A stretch of DNA of 64,000 bases from Hypholoma sublateritium FD-334 SS-4 (GCA_000827495.1 KN817591.1:125796-189795); one strand, 5' to 3'; numbered from the stretch's first letter, positions 1-11,891 are shown. Notes: generated from the letters alone by a model not told the origin. Made by a program: numbers and translations.

Positions 1-844
1 CCAGTGACCTTTCTGATGTTATAACTGTCCTCTTGGTCATCTTGCAAGGACTGGATCGGCTGTTCCCTTTCTGACTCCGACTCTACTTTCGTGATCTCCA
101 CTTCGACCTTCCTCCTCTTCCGTGGCCTCAAAGCGGGGAGTTTATCGATAGCTTCACCATCTTGGTCAACGTTCACGTCGACGGAGGTCCCTCGCAAGGT
201 GTGATTTGCTGATAAACTCGCGCTCGTCGCGTCCTCAAGTTTGCGCTTCTTTCCTTTTGCGTTTGAACGTGGTGGCTCGTGCTCCTCCTCCGAGTCCTTC
301 ACTTCGATGGCCTGCGCGGCTGACGTCGTGGATACTCGAGGGAGAGTTGTCATACGCGGAGCCTTCGCGGTGGCTGCGGTAATTGCCGTTGAAGTAGATC
401 GGCGAGTCGTTTTCGAGCTGGAAGCAACAGGCTGCTTTACCGTAGCAGCGCCTACTGTCGACGTGGAGTCGCGTCTCGTTTTCTTCGACGCCGTTGTGGC
501 GCGCCCGCCTTTTGCAGCTACAATAAATGCAATTCAACCAGTCAGCACGTCGTCGGTATTTTGACGATGAACTCACTTCGTCCCCGTTTTCCCTTGCCCT
601 TCTCCTTCACTTTCCGTTTCCACTCCTGGACGAGGTCGTCCGTGCAATCTGACTTTCGCACCCAGCTCTGAGGCCAGGGCTTCATGGTCTTCGGATCAAG
701 TCCTTTCCAACGCACTTTGTATGTATTTCCTTTTTCCCCGGTGATTTCGATGACCTCCCATAGGGTCTCTTCGTCGTCGTCTTGTGGTTCGAACTTCTGC
801 GATTGGGAGGACAATGATACGTGTGAGGCCTCTGAGTCAGACAT
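1..844 (-). CDS. Chromodomain protein (3' end cut by window edge)
   Basis: The start ATG is at 844. Exon 1 (844-577) encodes an acidic leader followed by a chromodomain at about residues 27-80, with the pattern WEVIEITGE, YKVRWKGLD, SWV and a closing amphipathic helix (LVQEWKRK). Chromodomains bind methylated histone tails, so a nuclear, chromatin-associated role is inferred. A 59-bp intron (576-518) has a GTGAGT donor and a TAG acceptor. Exon 2 (517-1) stays open to the edge and is Ser/Thr/Lys-rich with nuclear localisation-type runs (GKKRKLED, RPRKRRKVE). It then becomes acidic. The rest of the protein lies outside, so a second domain such as a chromo shadow or BRCT domain cannot be excluded. 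It is divergent from rad17. The chromodomain call is strong; the exact protein is not identified. Confidence 0.85.
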
Positions 845-1489
845 GGCGCTCTCTCTAGAACGTTGAAATATTCAGCGAGGTTACGCCTTTCGTCGTTTCT
901 TAGAACCGGAACAGCTTATGCAGGGAACGGGAGCTTGAGACAGGGGAGGAAGACGAATGGGTAGATGAGCGCGGGCCACCGTGACTGCGAATCAACAAAC
1001 CAAGAATAGACTCCTTACGTAATCGATCCCAGCGCTTGCCATACGCAAAACCCAAACAAAACCAACATCGACCTCAAATCGACTTGATTTTTGGCGGTTT
1101 ATCAAGAACTCCGCAACCCTACAAAAGCTACTGTATCTATAACAACTTCTTCGTGCATCGAATCACTGGAAAGCAGATCGGAAACAGGCTGAGCCGAATA
1201 AACTGCCTACGACCCACCCCCTCGCATGCCCCTCGCGAATCGCGACAGGATACTTCCATCGACGCGTTTTCTCCGAATCTCGCGCTCTATCAAGGCGTAT
1301 CTACTCACTGAACAACAGAATCAAGAAACGTCGTACCAAGTCAACTGACTGGATTGCCTTTTAAACATCAGCTACCACTCACGAATCACCTCCGTAAAGT
1401 TCTATCGGCACGTTTATCTGAAATTCTAAGCTCTAATATTGAGAGGAATTCCTCCCGCGGTCTGCAAATTAGAGCACACTAAACGCAAA
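845..1489. other. Intergenic, shared divergent promoter region
   Basis: This 645-bp spacer separates the chromodomain gene and rad17, which are transcribed away from each other. It must hold both promoters and 5' UTRs. I see no convincing coding region or RNA gene; short open frames here lack family features. Confidence 0.6.
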
Positions 1490-3910
1490 ATGCCTCCAGG
1501 CCCTCAGAAGAAAGCGACGGCCACGCGCCCTCGAACAGTCAGACTCGATGGAGAGCTGGCATCGTCAGCGCCACTCAATGTGAAAAGGTTCGATCCATTG
1601 TCTGCTGTGAGTCTTCAACTTATATCATAGCGATTTGCCACTGAATCCGAATAGTTTTCCAAGCAGTTGACCCCAACCCCAACACCTCCGGCCTCCAATC
1701 ACCGTCCGCAAATCAAGAAAGGCAAGGAAAAGGCAAAAGAAGCTCCACTTGTCGGTAGGTTTGCCACAACGACATTCTAATATCCTTTTCTAACTGCTCT
1801 GCTTCAGATGACTACCTCTGGGTAGACAGATATGAACCCACGTCCGAAGCGGAGCTCGCTGTACATGTCAAGAAAGTTGAAAGCGTGCGGCAATGGCTGA
1901 ACGAGGCTTTTGACGGCGGGCCGTCTGGAAAGTTGTCAAAGTACAGGGTACGTAGCCTCATATTATCGCGGACGTGGTATAGACGATAAATGTCTTCAGT
2001 AGCGGATTCTTGCCATGACCGGACCAGCAGGCACCGGAAAGACGTCTACCATTCGGGTCCTTGCACGCGAAATGGGCTTGGAGATATTGGAGTGGAGGAG
2101 CACGATATCCGACACGCCGCCTAGTAAGCGCATATACCTTCAGCTCTGCCAGGGGCTCATATGGTGCTCCCAGCCGAGGATGGGCCGCGTGATGACTACG
2201 AAGGCTTATTCACCAAATTCGAGGCGTTCCTGACGCGCGCCTCGACGTGCCACAGTCTATTCTCTGAATCAATTAGCAGACCGCAATCGTCGCCTGCCCG
2301 GCGCCTGATTTTGCTCGAAGATCTCCCCAATATTTTGCACTCGCAGACACAGGCGCAATTCCACCAGGCCATGAATTCATTTGTGACATCTCCCCCACCG
2401 AATCCGCCGACGCCCTTAGTCATCATTGTCAGTGATGCAGGCATGCGGGGAGAAGCAAGCGACGAACGACGTGCAGATGGGAGGGGCTGGGGCAAAGACA
2501 AAGCTGAGGTCGTCGATATCCGAACAGTGCTGTCAAAGGACCTCTTGACAGGACCATATGTCACGGAAATAGCGTACGCCCGCTGCTTGTTCGTTTTGGC
2601 GAATCTCATTACCCGCCTAGCTTTAACCCAATAGCCCCGACTCTGATGCGTAAAGCACTGCAGGCCATGCTCAACACCCACTTTGCTTCTGTTGCTAAAT
2701 CTAAATCTTCTAATCTGGCGCCGTCGAAGGAAGCATTAGATCTGGTTGTAGAGTCCTCCAATGGAGACATCCGAAGCGCGATCATGGCATTACAGTTTTC
2801 GTGCGTGATTCCTGGGAAGAAGGGCAAGAAAAACACTACCCTGATGTTAGAGGCGACGACAAGACGGGAACAAAGCCTGGCACTGTTCCACCTTATTGGA
2901 AAAGTTTTGTATAACAAACGTCAGTGTTTTTACTACCATATTACATAAAACGCCTCTCACGGAGATCTCCCAGGCAAGGATGACCCGCCAAGTGTATCTG
3001 CCACCGCTAAAATTATGCAGAGAGAAAAGGATCTTGATAAAGTTTTGAAAGACCCTAAACCGCTTCCTGCACACCTTCAACACCACGAACGCCGGTCAAG
3101 CAGGGTTGACGTTGACGTGGGTGACGGTTTCTTTGGATGTCCTGATGCTGAACCTTTACAGACACTTTATGCTGATTCCCCAATCGAGACTTCTTTGTTC
3201 TCGCTCTACATCCACCAAAATTATACCCAATTCTGCACAGAACTCGAACATAGCGATGGCGTCGCCGATTGGCTCAGCTGGGTCGACTCAAGTGGTGGGG
3301 ATGCAGTAAGAAACTAATAGCATTCCCCATCAAAGTAAATCTGACACTTTCCTAGTGGTACATCGCCAACCCGCATCAGTTTCATCTGCTGACATTGGGC
3401 ACCCTCCATTCCCTGCCGTCGCCCGTGCTTCGACGATCACAGAAAACATACAAACCGGAGTTCTTCGCGTTCCTCCAGAAGGAAAAAGACGCCGCGGACA
3501 GCGTGCGGCACACGCGCGACTGGGTGACACAGGACAACATAAACGTAATTTCTCACACCGTATCAAGGCACTGGCGCTAACATGTTACCTCTTCACAGGG
3601 AGAGTTTGGCAGACGCGCGGGCGGCTGGTCGAGGGATGACGTTATCTTGGAGTTAGGCGGGATTCTCAAAGCCCGGGATTCCCATCCAGGTCACGCCGTG
3701 CAGCCGCCGCCCATGCACAGGCTCTTTTCGCGGATGGAGTTCACGCGGACAGGCAGCAGCGTGCATTCTCAGCAACTGGACGAAGCAGGGCTTCCGATCG
3801 ACGAGGGAATTGAACCTGATGTTTTTTATATGCCTTCGTCTGCCGCTAAAACAGAAGACAAAGAAACCGGAGGCTGGCTGGAAACCGACGACATCGAGGA
3901 TTTTCCCTGA
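1490..3910 (+). CDS. rad17: Checkpoint clamp loader Rad17
   Basis: This is an AAA+ ATPase that, with Rfc2-5, loads the 9-1-1 clamp at damaged DNA to start the checkpoint. The start is MPPGPQKKATATRPR at 1490, a basic N-terminus. Several short introns follow (for example after 1610, around 1755-1806 and 1948-2000). The characteristic Rad17 segment DDYLWVDRYEP precedes the Walker A motif GPAGTGKTST (about 2021-2050). A Walker B-like segment, LILLEDLPNIL, lies near 2307-2340. A later exon carries SNGDIRSAIMALQF, the sensor-2/lid-type motif of RFC-family loaders (about 2758-2800), and then RDWVTQDNIN. The last exon ends in a TAG-free acidic tail, WLETDDIEDFP, at 3910. Domain order and length fit Rad17/Rad24. 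Internal splice sites are approximate. Confidence 0.92.
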
Positions 3911-4053
3911 ACCCGTACAATCTGCCACATACGTTCTCGGCGTTCGAGGGCTTTGTGTATCTTTTGTTTTGTTTTATCTCGGGCTTTTGTTTCGCAGGAG
4001 GCTTTCCGTTGAAATTATATCTAATTACTAAATCTAGCACTCCCTATGTTCCT

Positions 4054-5204
4054 TCAAAGATGCTTCAAAATATTCTTCGCGTCACAGCGAGGCAGAACCT
4101 CGTGCACTTCACCCCGGCTTGCCCTAAGGACGATCACGCTTTGCAAGGAAGCAAACCGGTCGTCTGTGCTAAGAAATATATCGATCTGCGCTGCCCCTTG
4201 CCCGAGGGCGACGGTTATCTGCAGCGTCTCGATTCGGGCCTCTGGCGCAGCCGTCGCGAGCAAACCAAACGCCTCGTCGGGATTGAGTCGCGGCGTCGTT
4301 TCGACTACAAGATGCCGCAGTACGGTTAGGCGCGCCAAGCTAAATCGCTCCGCAAGGCTGTCTACGAGACAGAGCGTTAAAAAAAGTTTTTGGCGCCAAA
4401 CACACGGAAATAGCACGGACCTAAGCTAACACCGGAGAAAGGCACGTCCATTCTGATGCGGAGCGTCTGCAGGCTATCGTTTGGCGCGCGCAAGTACGGC
4501 GCGAGCGCGGCGAAATCGCTCACGGCGGGCTGCGCGAGGGTAAGCGCGGTGACGATGGGAAGTACATTGTATGCGTGTAGGAACGTGAACACAGGCGCGA
4601 TCGCGGGTGAGACGAGCGCGAGCGACCGTAGCGGGCATGCGAAGGCGAGGCCCGGCAAGGGCGCGACGGTGCGGAAAGTCGCCGCGCAAGAGAGGTGCTG
4701 CAGCGCTGGGAAGCAGCATAGAAGGCCCGCGAAACTCGTGAACGAGTCGAACACGAGCGCCGCGACGGTGAAACGCGTGATTTCTTGCGAATGCAAGGCG
4801 ATGGCAGCTACGGCCTCGTCACGAACGACGGTGTTGCTTGGTCCTGAAAGCGCCATGGAACTGATGTTAATCCGCTCGAGTGACAGTAAGCGCCTAAAGC
4901 ATTCCCCGAGCCAGCGCTGGGATCCTGCGACTAATTCGATGTCCAAGCTTTGTAGGGCAGCCGTAAAGGTACAGTGTTGGATCGTCAGGAGGCCGAGGAA
5001 TTCGCGGGCGTTCTGGTGGGATATCTTGACCTCCGTAAAGACGTGGTATCTGCTTGCTCGGGTCCACTGTCGCGAGACAAGAGCGGTGGCCAAAAGGGTC
5101 TTCCTGTCATCGTGGTTGTGGTCAATAATTGCGTCGACCAGTTCGTTTGGGAAAGAAAAGCTGGTGGGCATATGGGGACTGTTCGCGATATATTGTACCC
5201 TCAC
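4054..5204 (-). CDS. F-box protein
   Basis: The N-terminal region holds an F-box-like motif: FPNELVDAIIDHNHDD, then LATALVSRQWTRASRYHVF. This is the usual agaricomycete F-box arrangement, which would dock on Skp1 in an SCF ubiquitin ligase. The rest resembles irregular leucine-rich repeats and probably forms the substrate-binding surface. The first ATG is at 5204; a second in-frame ATG (MPTSFSFPNEL, 5171) is equally plausible. One short intron lies near 4440-4370 (acceptor CTCGTAG), after which the frame continues as DSLAERFSLARL to a stop at 4054. The donor could be any of three GT sites within 30 bp, so the intron length is unsure. The substrate is unknown. It is convergent with rad17. Confidence 0.7.
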
Positions 5205-5424
5205 TCGCGGTGCGTAAAAATCATTTTATAGATTTCTGGAGACAGCCAATTTTACCCTGTTGGTTGACTTACCTAGTCGTCACCACAAACGATTATTATT
5301 TCGTGTTTTTCAAGGTAAAACAAAGCACCGGCTGGGATTAGGTGACAAAGTGTAAATGCATCATTATTTTGCATGGCAGCGGAGATTTCAGAAGCAAGGC
5401 TAGAGATCAATAATATAAACAAGA

Positions 5425-6590
5425 CTATGTGGGACCTCCAGGATTTCGCGCCGTTTCCAGGTATACTGGCGCAGAAACAAAATTAGAGGAGGAAGGGAAG
5501 AGCGACGTGGTCGTGGAGCGAGAATGGTCTTGTATGCCACTCGTAAAATCGCCGGGTATTTGGAAGGTAGTCAAATATTCTGCAGGAGTGGCACCAATGG
5601 AACCCCGACCAGATCGTGGTGTATTCGACCCGGAATGCGTCGACCAGAACGAGTCGTACGTTAGCGTTGAACTCGACCCAAAATTGTACATGTCTTTCGC
5701 CGTCAGGGATACTTGAGCTCTGGACCCAGGCGGCACCTTGTTTGGGCGAGGGCGCACGTACTTGACAGAAGGATAATGATTTGTCGAGTTCTGAGAGGTA
5801 TCCATAGGCGATTGGTCGTCTTGGGGTGACGGCGTGGATTCTATCGCAGCACCCATGTGATCGTCTGGTATTTTACTAACATCTTCGTTTGACCCAGTTG
5901 GTACCTGCGGTCTAGAAGTCGACAGTATCGACAGCGACGGGGCGGATTGTGACGAATCCGTATGGATGGATGTAGATGAATTGTCAGGAACATTAAGTGC
6001 AGCTGATGAGTCCGTGGTTATTGTTGCATTAGGATGATCAGCAGTAGTTTCTTGCGGGGTGACATGAGTAAAGTTTGATTCGCCTTGAGAGATATGATTG
6101 CTGTGTGATTCATTGCCTATAATTGAGCCCGCAGTTGTAGAGTTCCGGATCGCTGTGGAGCCAAATCTGAAAGACAAGCGGGATTGCGCAAAGCTCAATT
6201 GGGGTGGGGGGAAGGAAGCAGACTGGAATTGAGCAGCCACGACGGTTGGCGCCGGATACGTCTTTGGTCCTCGCAGATGAGAGTTATGGAAGTACAGATT
6301 CTCGACTTCATTCAGATTCTGCTTTTGCTATTTGATACACAGATCAGCATGAGAGCGATGACCAACAAGGAGCGATCCTCCGACACCTACCCAACCGTGC
6401 TCGACTTTTAACCGGGCATATTGTAACCGCATTTGCAACTGCCTGGATAGCTACGCACATGGAGTTCATTTCCATCCATCCGTGGTGATATAATGACACA
6501 TACGTGGTTGACCTTGACTTTCTCCATCGTCTGCTTCTTCCGCTTCTCGTTTTCAGCAGCCTGTGTGGCCGCAGAGGTCGACGCCACCAT
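5425..6590 (-). CDS. Conserved disordered protein with coiled-coil N-terminus, unknown function
   Basis: I do not recognise this family. Three exons splice cleanly. Exon 1 (6590-6504) gives a charged helix ending KQTMEKVKVNH. A 48-nt micro-exon (6438-6391) encodes 16 residues including YARLKVEHGW. The long exon 3 (6321-5425) begins QNLNEVENLYFHNSHL. All junctions are GT-AG and in frame, for about 343 residues. The first 70 or so residues look like a short conserved helical module. The remainder is rich in Ser, Thr, Asn and Pro and probably disordered, with a motif-like patch (SVKYVRPRPNKVPPG) about two thirds along. No signal peptide or membrane segment is seen. The start at 6590 is chosen because it is the first ATG of the helix-coding exon. 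Confidence 0.65.
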
Positions 6591-6917
6591 TTGTATAAGA
6601 GACCTTTCAAAAGTGATGTATCCGATCTAGTGTATTAAAGGGGAGATTGAAGGTGGTTTTTCAGCTGGCCAGCTGCGTTGGCCACCGCCACAAATTTATT
6701 TCCGTAGAAACGAGGAGACGAGACAAACACGAAGCGAGGTCACGTGGATTGCCATTAAGATCTCGTGACATCGATTTTTTAGGTTCGGACTCCGGGGGCC
6801 GGTCTGGGCCGGGGCCCGGCTAAGGGCAATGGGCATGCGCATTTTTTCAACCTCTCTTTCTTCCGTTCTGTCATCAACAGACACTATATATCTCGTATCC
6901 CGATTAATCTGCCAGCC
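6591..6917. other. Intergenic, divergent promoters; TATA-like site
   Basis: This 327-bp spacer lies between a minus-strand gene and the plus-strand dioxygenase gene. It contains a GC-rich patch (CCGGGGGCCGG.. near 6790) and a TATATA at about 6885-6890, some 30 bp before the dioxygenase ATG. No gene is seen. Confidence 0.5.
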
Positions 6918-7607
6918 ATGTCATTAATGCCACCTTTGAACTTTAACAAGTGGTTGTCGGAGAACTCTGACCTGCTGAAACCGCCCGTGAACAATTTCTG
7001 TCTGTATAAAGGCGAGGATTTTATAGTTATGGCCGTAGGAGGCCCAAATGAGAGGCGCGATTATCATATTAACGAAACGGAGGTATGTATATCGAGCTTA
7101 TGCCAGAAACTAGATTTAAATAATAATATCTTGTCCAGGAGTGGTTCTACCAGCACAAAGGGGGTATGCTTTTACGAACAGTCGACCAAGGAAAATTTCG
7201 CGATATACGGATAGAAGAGGGCGAAATGTTCCTTCTTCCTGGTGCGCTATGACCCAGTGATAGTCCAAATCATATCGGTCTGAGACTGAGCACTCCTAAC
7301 AAGCCAACACGCCCCACAACCCCGTCCGATATGCGAATACCATTGGTATTGTTATAGAACGAGTACGGCCGGAGCAATCCAAAGGTGTGCGCTGATTCAT
7401 CGTATTGGCTTATCGGCTCACCGCGAATCAGATCGCCTACGTTGGTACTGCCCAAATTCCGCTCACGCCGAACCAACAGTTATCCGCGAGGAAACATTTC
7501 ATGTCACCGACCTTGGAACTCAGCTGAAGCCAGTTATTGAGAAGTGGATGATTGACGAAGAGAGCCGAAGATGTCCTCATTGTGGCGCCATCGCCGATGC
7601 AAAATAA
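6918..7607 (+). CDS. BNA1: 3-hydroxyanthranilate 3,4-dioxygenase
   Basis: This cytosolic cupin dioxygenase opens the 3-hydroxyanthranilate ring with O2, giving the precursor of quinolinate and de novo NAD. Exon 1 (6918-7082) encodes [16 protein letters not shown] and ends YHINETE. After a 56-bp intron the reading resumes [11 protein letters not shown]. His and Glu of HINETEEWFY are the expected iron ligands. The third ligand lies in [10 protein letters not shown], reached over an intron with acceptor AACAAG. A last intron (acceptor AATCAG) leads to DRLRWYCPN and [18 protein letters not shown]. The C-terminus has the CPHCG metal-site motif and ends GAIADAK at 7607. Length (about 180 residues) and motif order match the fungal enzyme closely. 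Confidence 0.95.
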
Positions 7608-8852
7608 ATCACCTGTGTATTACCACTCGCAGACGGTTCTTATCCATCTCAAGACTTCATATAGATGTCCTTCATTCGACTTCGTCGATTAAGCAAGTCA
7701 GAATGCCTACCGGATACAACTACTTGTGACTCTCTTTCTCAACAGATTTTCATAAATTGGCAACGTGCCCCACTGGTCATTGTCGAAGTCAAAGGCAAAC
7801 CAAAGGCTGCGTATCCTTTCATATACGACCCCGCGTCGGATACTATCCTGGCCGGACGATTAAATATATCTTCCAGTAATAGCTTTCCCCCTATTTATCT
7901 TGACAAGTGTGAACTAATCCTGCGCCTTCAAGGTCAAATGAGTATCGATCTGTCGACGTATTGCTGATGCAGTGATTGCGGAAGTCAACGCATCGGCCAT
8001 TAATATGAAATTCCGTCGGAGTATGGCTGTAATCTTGCTTCCGTTGATCGACTACTATGCAGGGCTAGCGCGACGTCAACCTTCGCGCTGTGCACCGACG
8101 TTCCAGGCCCCTTTGGACACACAGCCTCTGCTATCTTATTGCTCTTTAGACGGGAGGAATGATTGGTGAGCCCTCGTCAAGGTCATGTATCTCGAGAGAC
8201 AAAACATTCGAGGAACCGATATTCCGTCTCGGGTGCTTTGCGGTTTGGCTTTGGCCTTTTTGAGTCTTGGAATTAGCCTTGGAATTTTCAAATTATCTTA
8301 ACGATGTGCTCTGATGTGCTGTACTAGGAGGTACTAGGCTGTACTGACTCACCGCCTCTAGCTTCTAGCTCGCAGATAATCGTCACTACAATGGTTCGCC
8401 GACTTGTTCTCGGAATATCCGTCGTGCAATGATAGCATCCGTGATCACGCGTCCGGCACGGCTTTCACTGCTCGGTCATTCCAATTGTCAAATGTCGCGT
8501 CGCTCAAAGCTCTTTCGGTATGGCCTTGGCCCGTGGAGCCCTAAATCGCGTCAGACGCACCGCCCATCTCGAACATTCGTCCAAAAGCGATGTCAGGATG
8601 CGCACCCAGGTAGCGCCGCGGCACGCGAATTGGGCTTTCCGATCCACTCGCCATGCGCTGCCGCGCTCCTCCATCTTGCGATGAGGTCATCAACCCAATG
8701 CGACGACGCGATGGATTCCACGGTCTTCTTTTGCCCCTGACGCGCCGCGATTAGATATAAAACCCGCCCATTGCAGACGTAGCAGATCAGTCCCAACTTC
8801 CCTAGCACTCTTCGTATCATCTTCTACCCCTCCAAACCTCCTCTCAGCCACC
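7608..8852. other. Intergenic; one weak ORF, promoter of the SYGS-repeat gene
   Basis: No recognisable gene is seen. An open frame at 7665-7967 (plus) encodes about 100 residues including RAPLVIVEVKGKPKAAYPF and YLDKCELILRLQG. It could be an exon of an unrecognised gene, but no partner exon or domain is visible. The 3' part is the promoter of the gene starting at 8853. Short direct repeats of GTACTAGG occur near 8324-8340. Confidence 0.4.
8756..8762 (+). promoter_or_regulatory. TATA box of the SYGS-repeat gene
   Basis: The sequence TATAAAA sits about 90 bp before the ATG at 8853, and a pyrimidine-rich leader follows. This is a typical fungal core promoter for a strongly expressed gene. It is an inference from position and sequence only. 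Confidence 0.55.
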
Positions 8853-9633
8853 ATGTCCTACAACAACGACAACAACGACGACTCCTACGGCTCGTCCAAC
8901 AACAACAATGGAGGGAACAACGACTCCTACGGGTCGTCCACTAAGAGCAACAACTCTAACTCCAATTCGTACGGTTCCTCGAACAACGACGACTCCTACG
9001 GATCGAACGCTACGGGAAACACGGGAAACAACGACTCCTACGGGTCCAACAACAACGACTCATATGGGTCCAACAACTCCAACTCCAACTCTAATTCCAA
9101 CAACTCGTACGGATCTTCGAACAACAGCGATGATTCCTACGGATCGAAGAACTCCGGCAACATTGCAAACAGTAACTCCTACGGATCTTCCAACAACGAC
9201 TCGTACGGATCGTCTAACAACGACTCTTCCAACAACAACTCTTACGGATCGTCTAACAACGACTCTTCCAACAACAACTCNTACGGATCGTCTAACAACG
9301 ACTCTTCCAACAACAACTCGTACGGATCGTCCAACCAAGATTCCTACAAGTCCCCGAACAACAACAACAGCAACAACGACGATAGCTACGGGTCCTCCAA
9401 CAACAACTCCTCGAACAACAATTCGACCAGCGGCGGTAACAACTGGATCAACAAGGGTGTCCAGGAAGTGGCGTCGAAGGCTGGGTACAACATTGTGAGT
9501 CATCCGAGTGCTGTTTAAACAGATGAGCTTTTGTTGATCCATTTGACAACGACAGGATGACTCGACTGCTAGCCGCATCGGTGAGGGCGTGCAGGAAGGC
9601 CTGAAGAAGTTCGGCGGTGGTGGCGGTTGTTAG
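8853..9633 (+). CDS. Asn/Ser-rich SYGS-repeat protein
   Basis: Exon 1 (8853-9494) encodes a very low-complexity chain of Asn, Ser, Asp, Tyr and Gly built from variations of NNDSYGSS. It has no hydrophobic segment. Its last about 20 residues are non-repetitive (NWINKGVQEVASKAGYNI). A 61-bp intron (9495-9555, GTGAGT...CAG) joins exon 2, which encodes DDSTASRIGEGVQEG followed by LKKFGGGGGC and a TAG at 9633. The C-terminal 40 residues, with two GVQE helices and a final Cys, look like the only folded or conserved part. The repetitive body has prion-like composition. An undetermined base (n) at 9281 falls in a tandem repeat. Function unknown; a stress- or development-induced small protein is possible but unproven. 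A strong TATA precedes it. Confidence 0.8.
9210..9326 (+). repeat. Three tandem 39-bp coding repeats
   Basis: Three copies of a 39-bp unit starting TCGTCTAACAACGACTCTTC lie head to tail at 9210-9248, 9249-9287 and 9288-9326. They are identical except for one synonymous third position, and the n at 9281 is at that position in the second copy. Each encodes SSNNDSSNNNSYG. The near identity at DNA level implies recent expansion or homogenisation. Confidence 0.9.
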
Positions 9634-9878
9634 TGTTGACCTCAGACTCTACCCATGCATAGCTTTGCTGACCATTTCGCTTTCCAGTCGGATTCTGAGA
9701 ACTTTAGTCCTCCGTCGGAATTAAAGTCGATTTGACAAATTGGACATTTGCACATATCTTTGTACCGTGAACCTACCTACACGAACGAAAGAAAAGCCGT
9801 GTAATTATATTTGTAGCGATTGTTTGGACTGGATAAATATATCCCAAAGTTGTGCGCTCAGCGAGCCAAAAGATCGTG

Positions 9879-11891
9879 CTACTTAACTAGGGTTGCTTTG
9901 TTTTTGCTCAAGTGCACCAATGTTTCATCCGAGAGACCCAAATGTGCCTTGACAAGGTTTGAGGGAGTCAAAGCTAGCCACTGAGCGAGCGAAATATCCT
10001 GAAAGCGGTCTAGCAGGTTGGAGAAATCTTATCAGCGCGATAAACGTAGCCCTCCATCATTTCTGGCTTACCTGTTTTGAGGACTTCAATAAATACCAGT
10101 GTAGTGTTGCCGATATTTTCAATATAATGTCCTGCAAATATGCTCAGGATTGACGAGCATTGTATAATGCAATAAGTTGCGTACCGTATGATGGAGGAAT
10201 ATATGCAACATCACCAGCCTGGACATAATCCAGCGTTAATACAATAGGGATGGCTTGGATGGTGAAGATGAATAGCTGACAGAAAAATCATAGGTAGCGG
10301 CGTTGCTTTGAGAAGCGAACAAGGTTATTCTAGCTTCGCCGGATCTTGAAAAGATACCTCGCATCAGCCTGCACCACAATCTGTTCAAAAGGGAACAAAT
10401 GATTACAAAAAGAAGGTCCATTCGGGTTGAGTGGGATGCCACTAGATAAGGTATGGTCAACTGAAGTTATGGACATCACGCTGATCAACTAACATGCAAT
10501 TCTCTGTCAGAACTTCGTTAAGGAGTCATGAATGCAGCCAAAACGGAACTGCACGCACCGAAGTCCTCCCACTTCAAGCCGGACTTCCGCAGCAGCGATT
10601 TTCTGAGCAGCTTGGAACGTCCGACTATCGACAATTTTGACTGTTCCAGCTGGTTTCGTCTCCGGGATCACCTTTGAAAATTGGTAGGTGTATGGAAAAG
10701 GGGTATTATTTGGGACGACCTTGTCGTCTTCCACATCCCGGGGAGGAGGTAAGGCTGTAATAATATTTCGATCGATCGTTCATGGTAGTTTAGACCAGTC
10801 TAACTCACAAGGGAATATATAGAGTTCGTTTTGGGGTATGTGGTCAAACGCCTGAAGGTCGCCGGTCAACCCGAAGTTCTTCGCCACCACAGACTTTGGC
10901 ACATGCGCGAGCCAGTCTGTAAGTTGGAATGTCGAGTCTTCCGAAAAGTTTCCTTCATCGAATATCAGTAAAATTTCAACGCCTTGCAGGTTGGTATCCT
11001 TGGCCTGAAGGGAATGAGGATTTCCAGCGGGGAAGTACCAAATATCACCTTCGGACTGTGGAACGGTGAGTGCGAAGGAAGAGTTGAAGGTTCACCGATA
11101 CTTACGACGTCCCCAACCCACACCTCCCCGTCAGGAGTGATAGTACTAACTCGCATATCGCCCTGCAGAAAAGGTCAGTCTAGATACCGCTTGCTGGTAC
11201 TCCAACAGCAAATACCTGCAAAACATAGCCCCACTGTTCAAGCCGTATGATCATCAAATAACGAGAGTTTGTGTAGTGAGGAGAAAACGTACCTCCGCTG
11301 CGGTGTGCCAGTGTAGTTCTCTTGAGTGATAGATTTAGACAACATAAGTAATCCCATGTTTGCAACCCACCGTATGGATCCAGCTGCGAGACGCATGTTT
11401 ACCCCTTCAAAATATAATTTAGGGATGTAATGGTTCACTCCAAACTACGGACTTACCAGCCAAATCTTGCGCGATGGGCATTGCGTTCACTGCAGGAATT
11501 ATCAGTCGCAAATACGTATTGTTGAATATTGGCGGAAATGACAGGACTGACCATTTTGTTGCCTCGTCCAGCCCCCATGCTTCAATTTAGTGTGGCTGGC
11601 AGACATCGACCACTTGAAGTTCTTGATATTCCCGTTGTCTGTCGTCGGACCTGCGAGGAGATCCGGATTTTGGAGCTCTATCGGGATGTTCTGTGGACCT
11701 AGTACGGGCGCGCCGAGGCCAGCGCGTTCAGGTTGAGGGACGGCAGGGGAGGCGGGGTGCCATAGTACATCATTTGGATCCGAACTTGTATACAGGACCT
11801 GTGGTTGGAGGGGTGTGGTTGTTGGTGCGGCGTAATTCGTTGCTGCTTGACAAAAAACGAGGAGCCATACGCTGAAATCGCTATGCCACAT
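9879..11891 (-). CDS. Oxalate decarboxylase (secreted bicupin)
   Basis: This Mn-dependent enzyme splits oxalate to formate and CO2. It starts at 11891 with a hydrophobic signal peptide (FSVWLLVFCQAATNYAAP). The first exon ends in the family block NIKNFKWSMSASHTKLKHGGW. Many short introns follow. The N-terminal cupin carries RELHWH (about 11310-11330), then VGDV and YFPAGNPHSLQ. SEDSTFQLTDWLAHVPK links to the C-terminal cupin, which has a second metal motif, HWHPTQPEW (about 10405-10440), and GDVAYIPP. The end is DRFQDISLAQWLALTPSNLV followed by KAHLGLSDETLV, with stop at 9879-9881. Both H-x-H cupin sites are intact, so an active enzyme is expected. Wood- and litter-decay fungi use it to control extracellular oxalate. 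Confidence 0.93.

Noticed and set aside
1036..1311. 91-codon plus-strand frame upstream of rad17
   Set aside because: No domain, unlike composition, and it lies in a divergent promoter region.
9060..9578. Val/Arg-rich minus-strand frame
   Set aside because: Mirror of the Asn/Ser repeat; repetitive only because the sense strand is.
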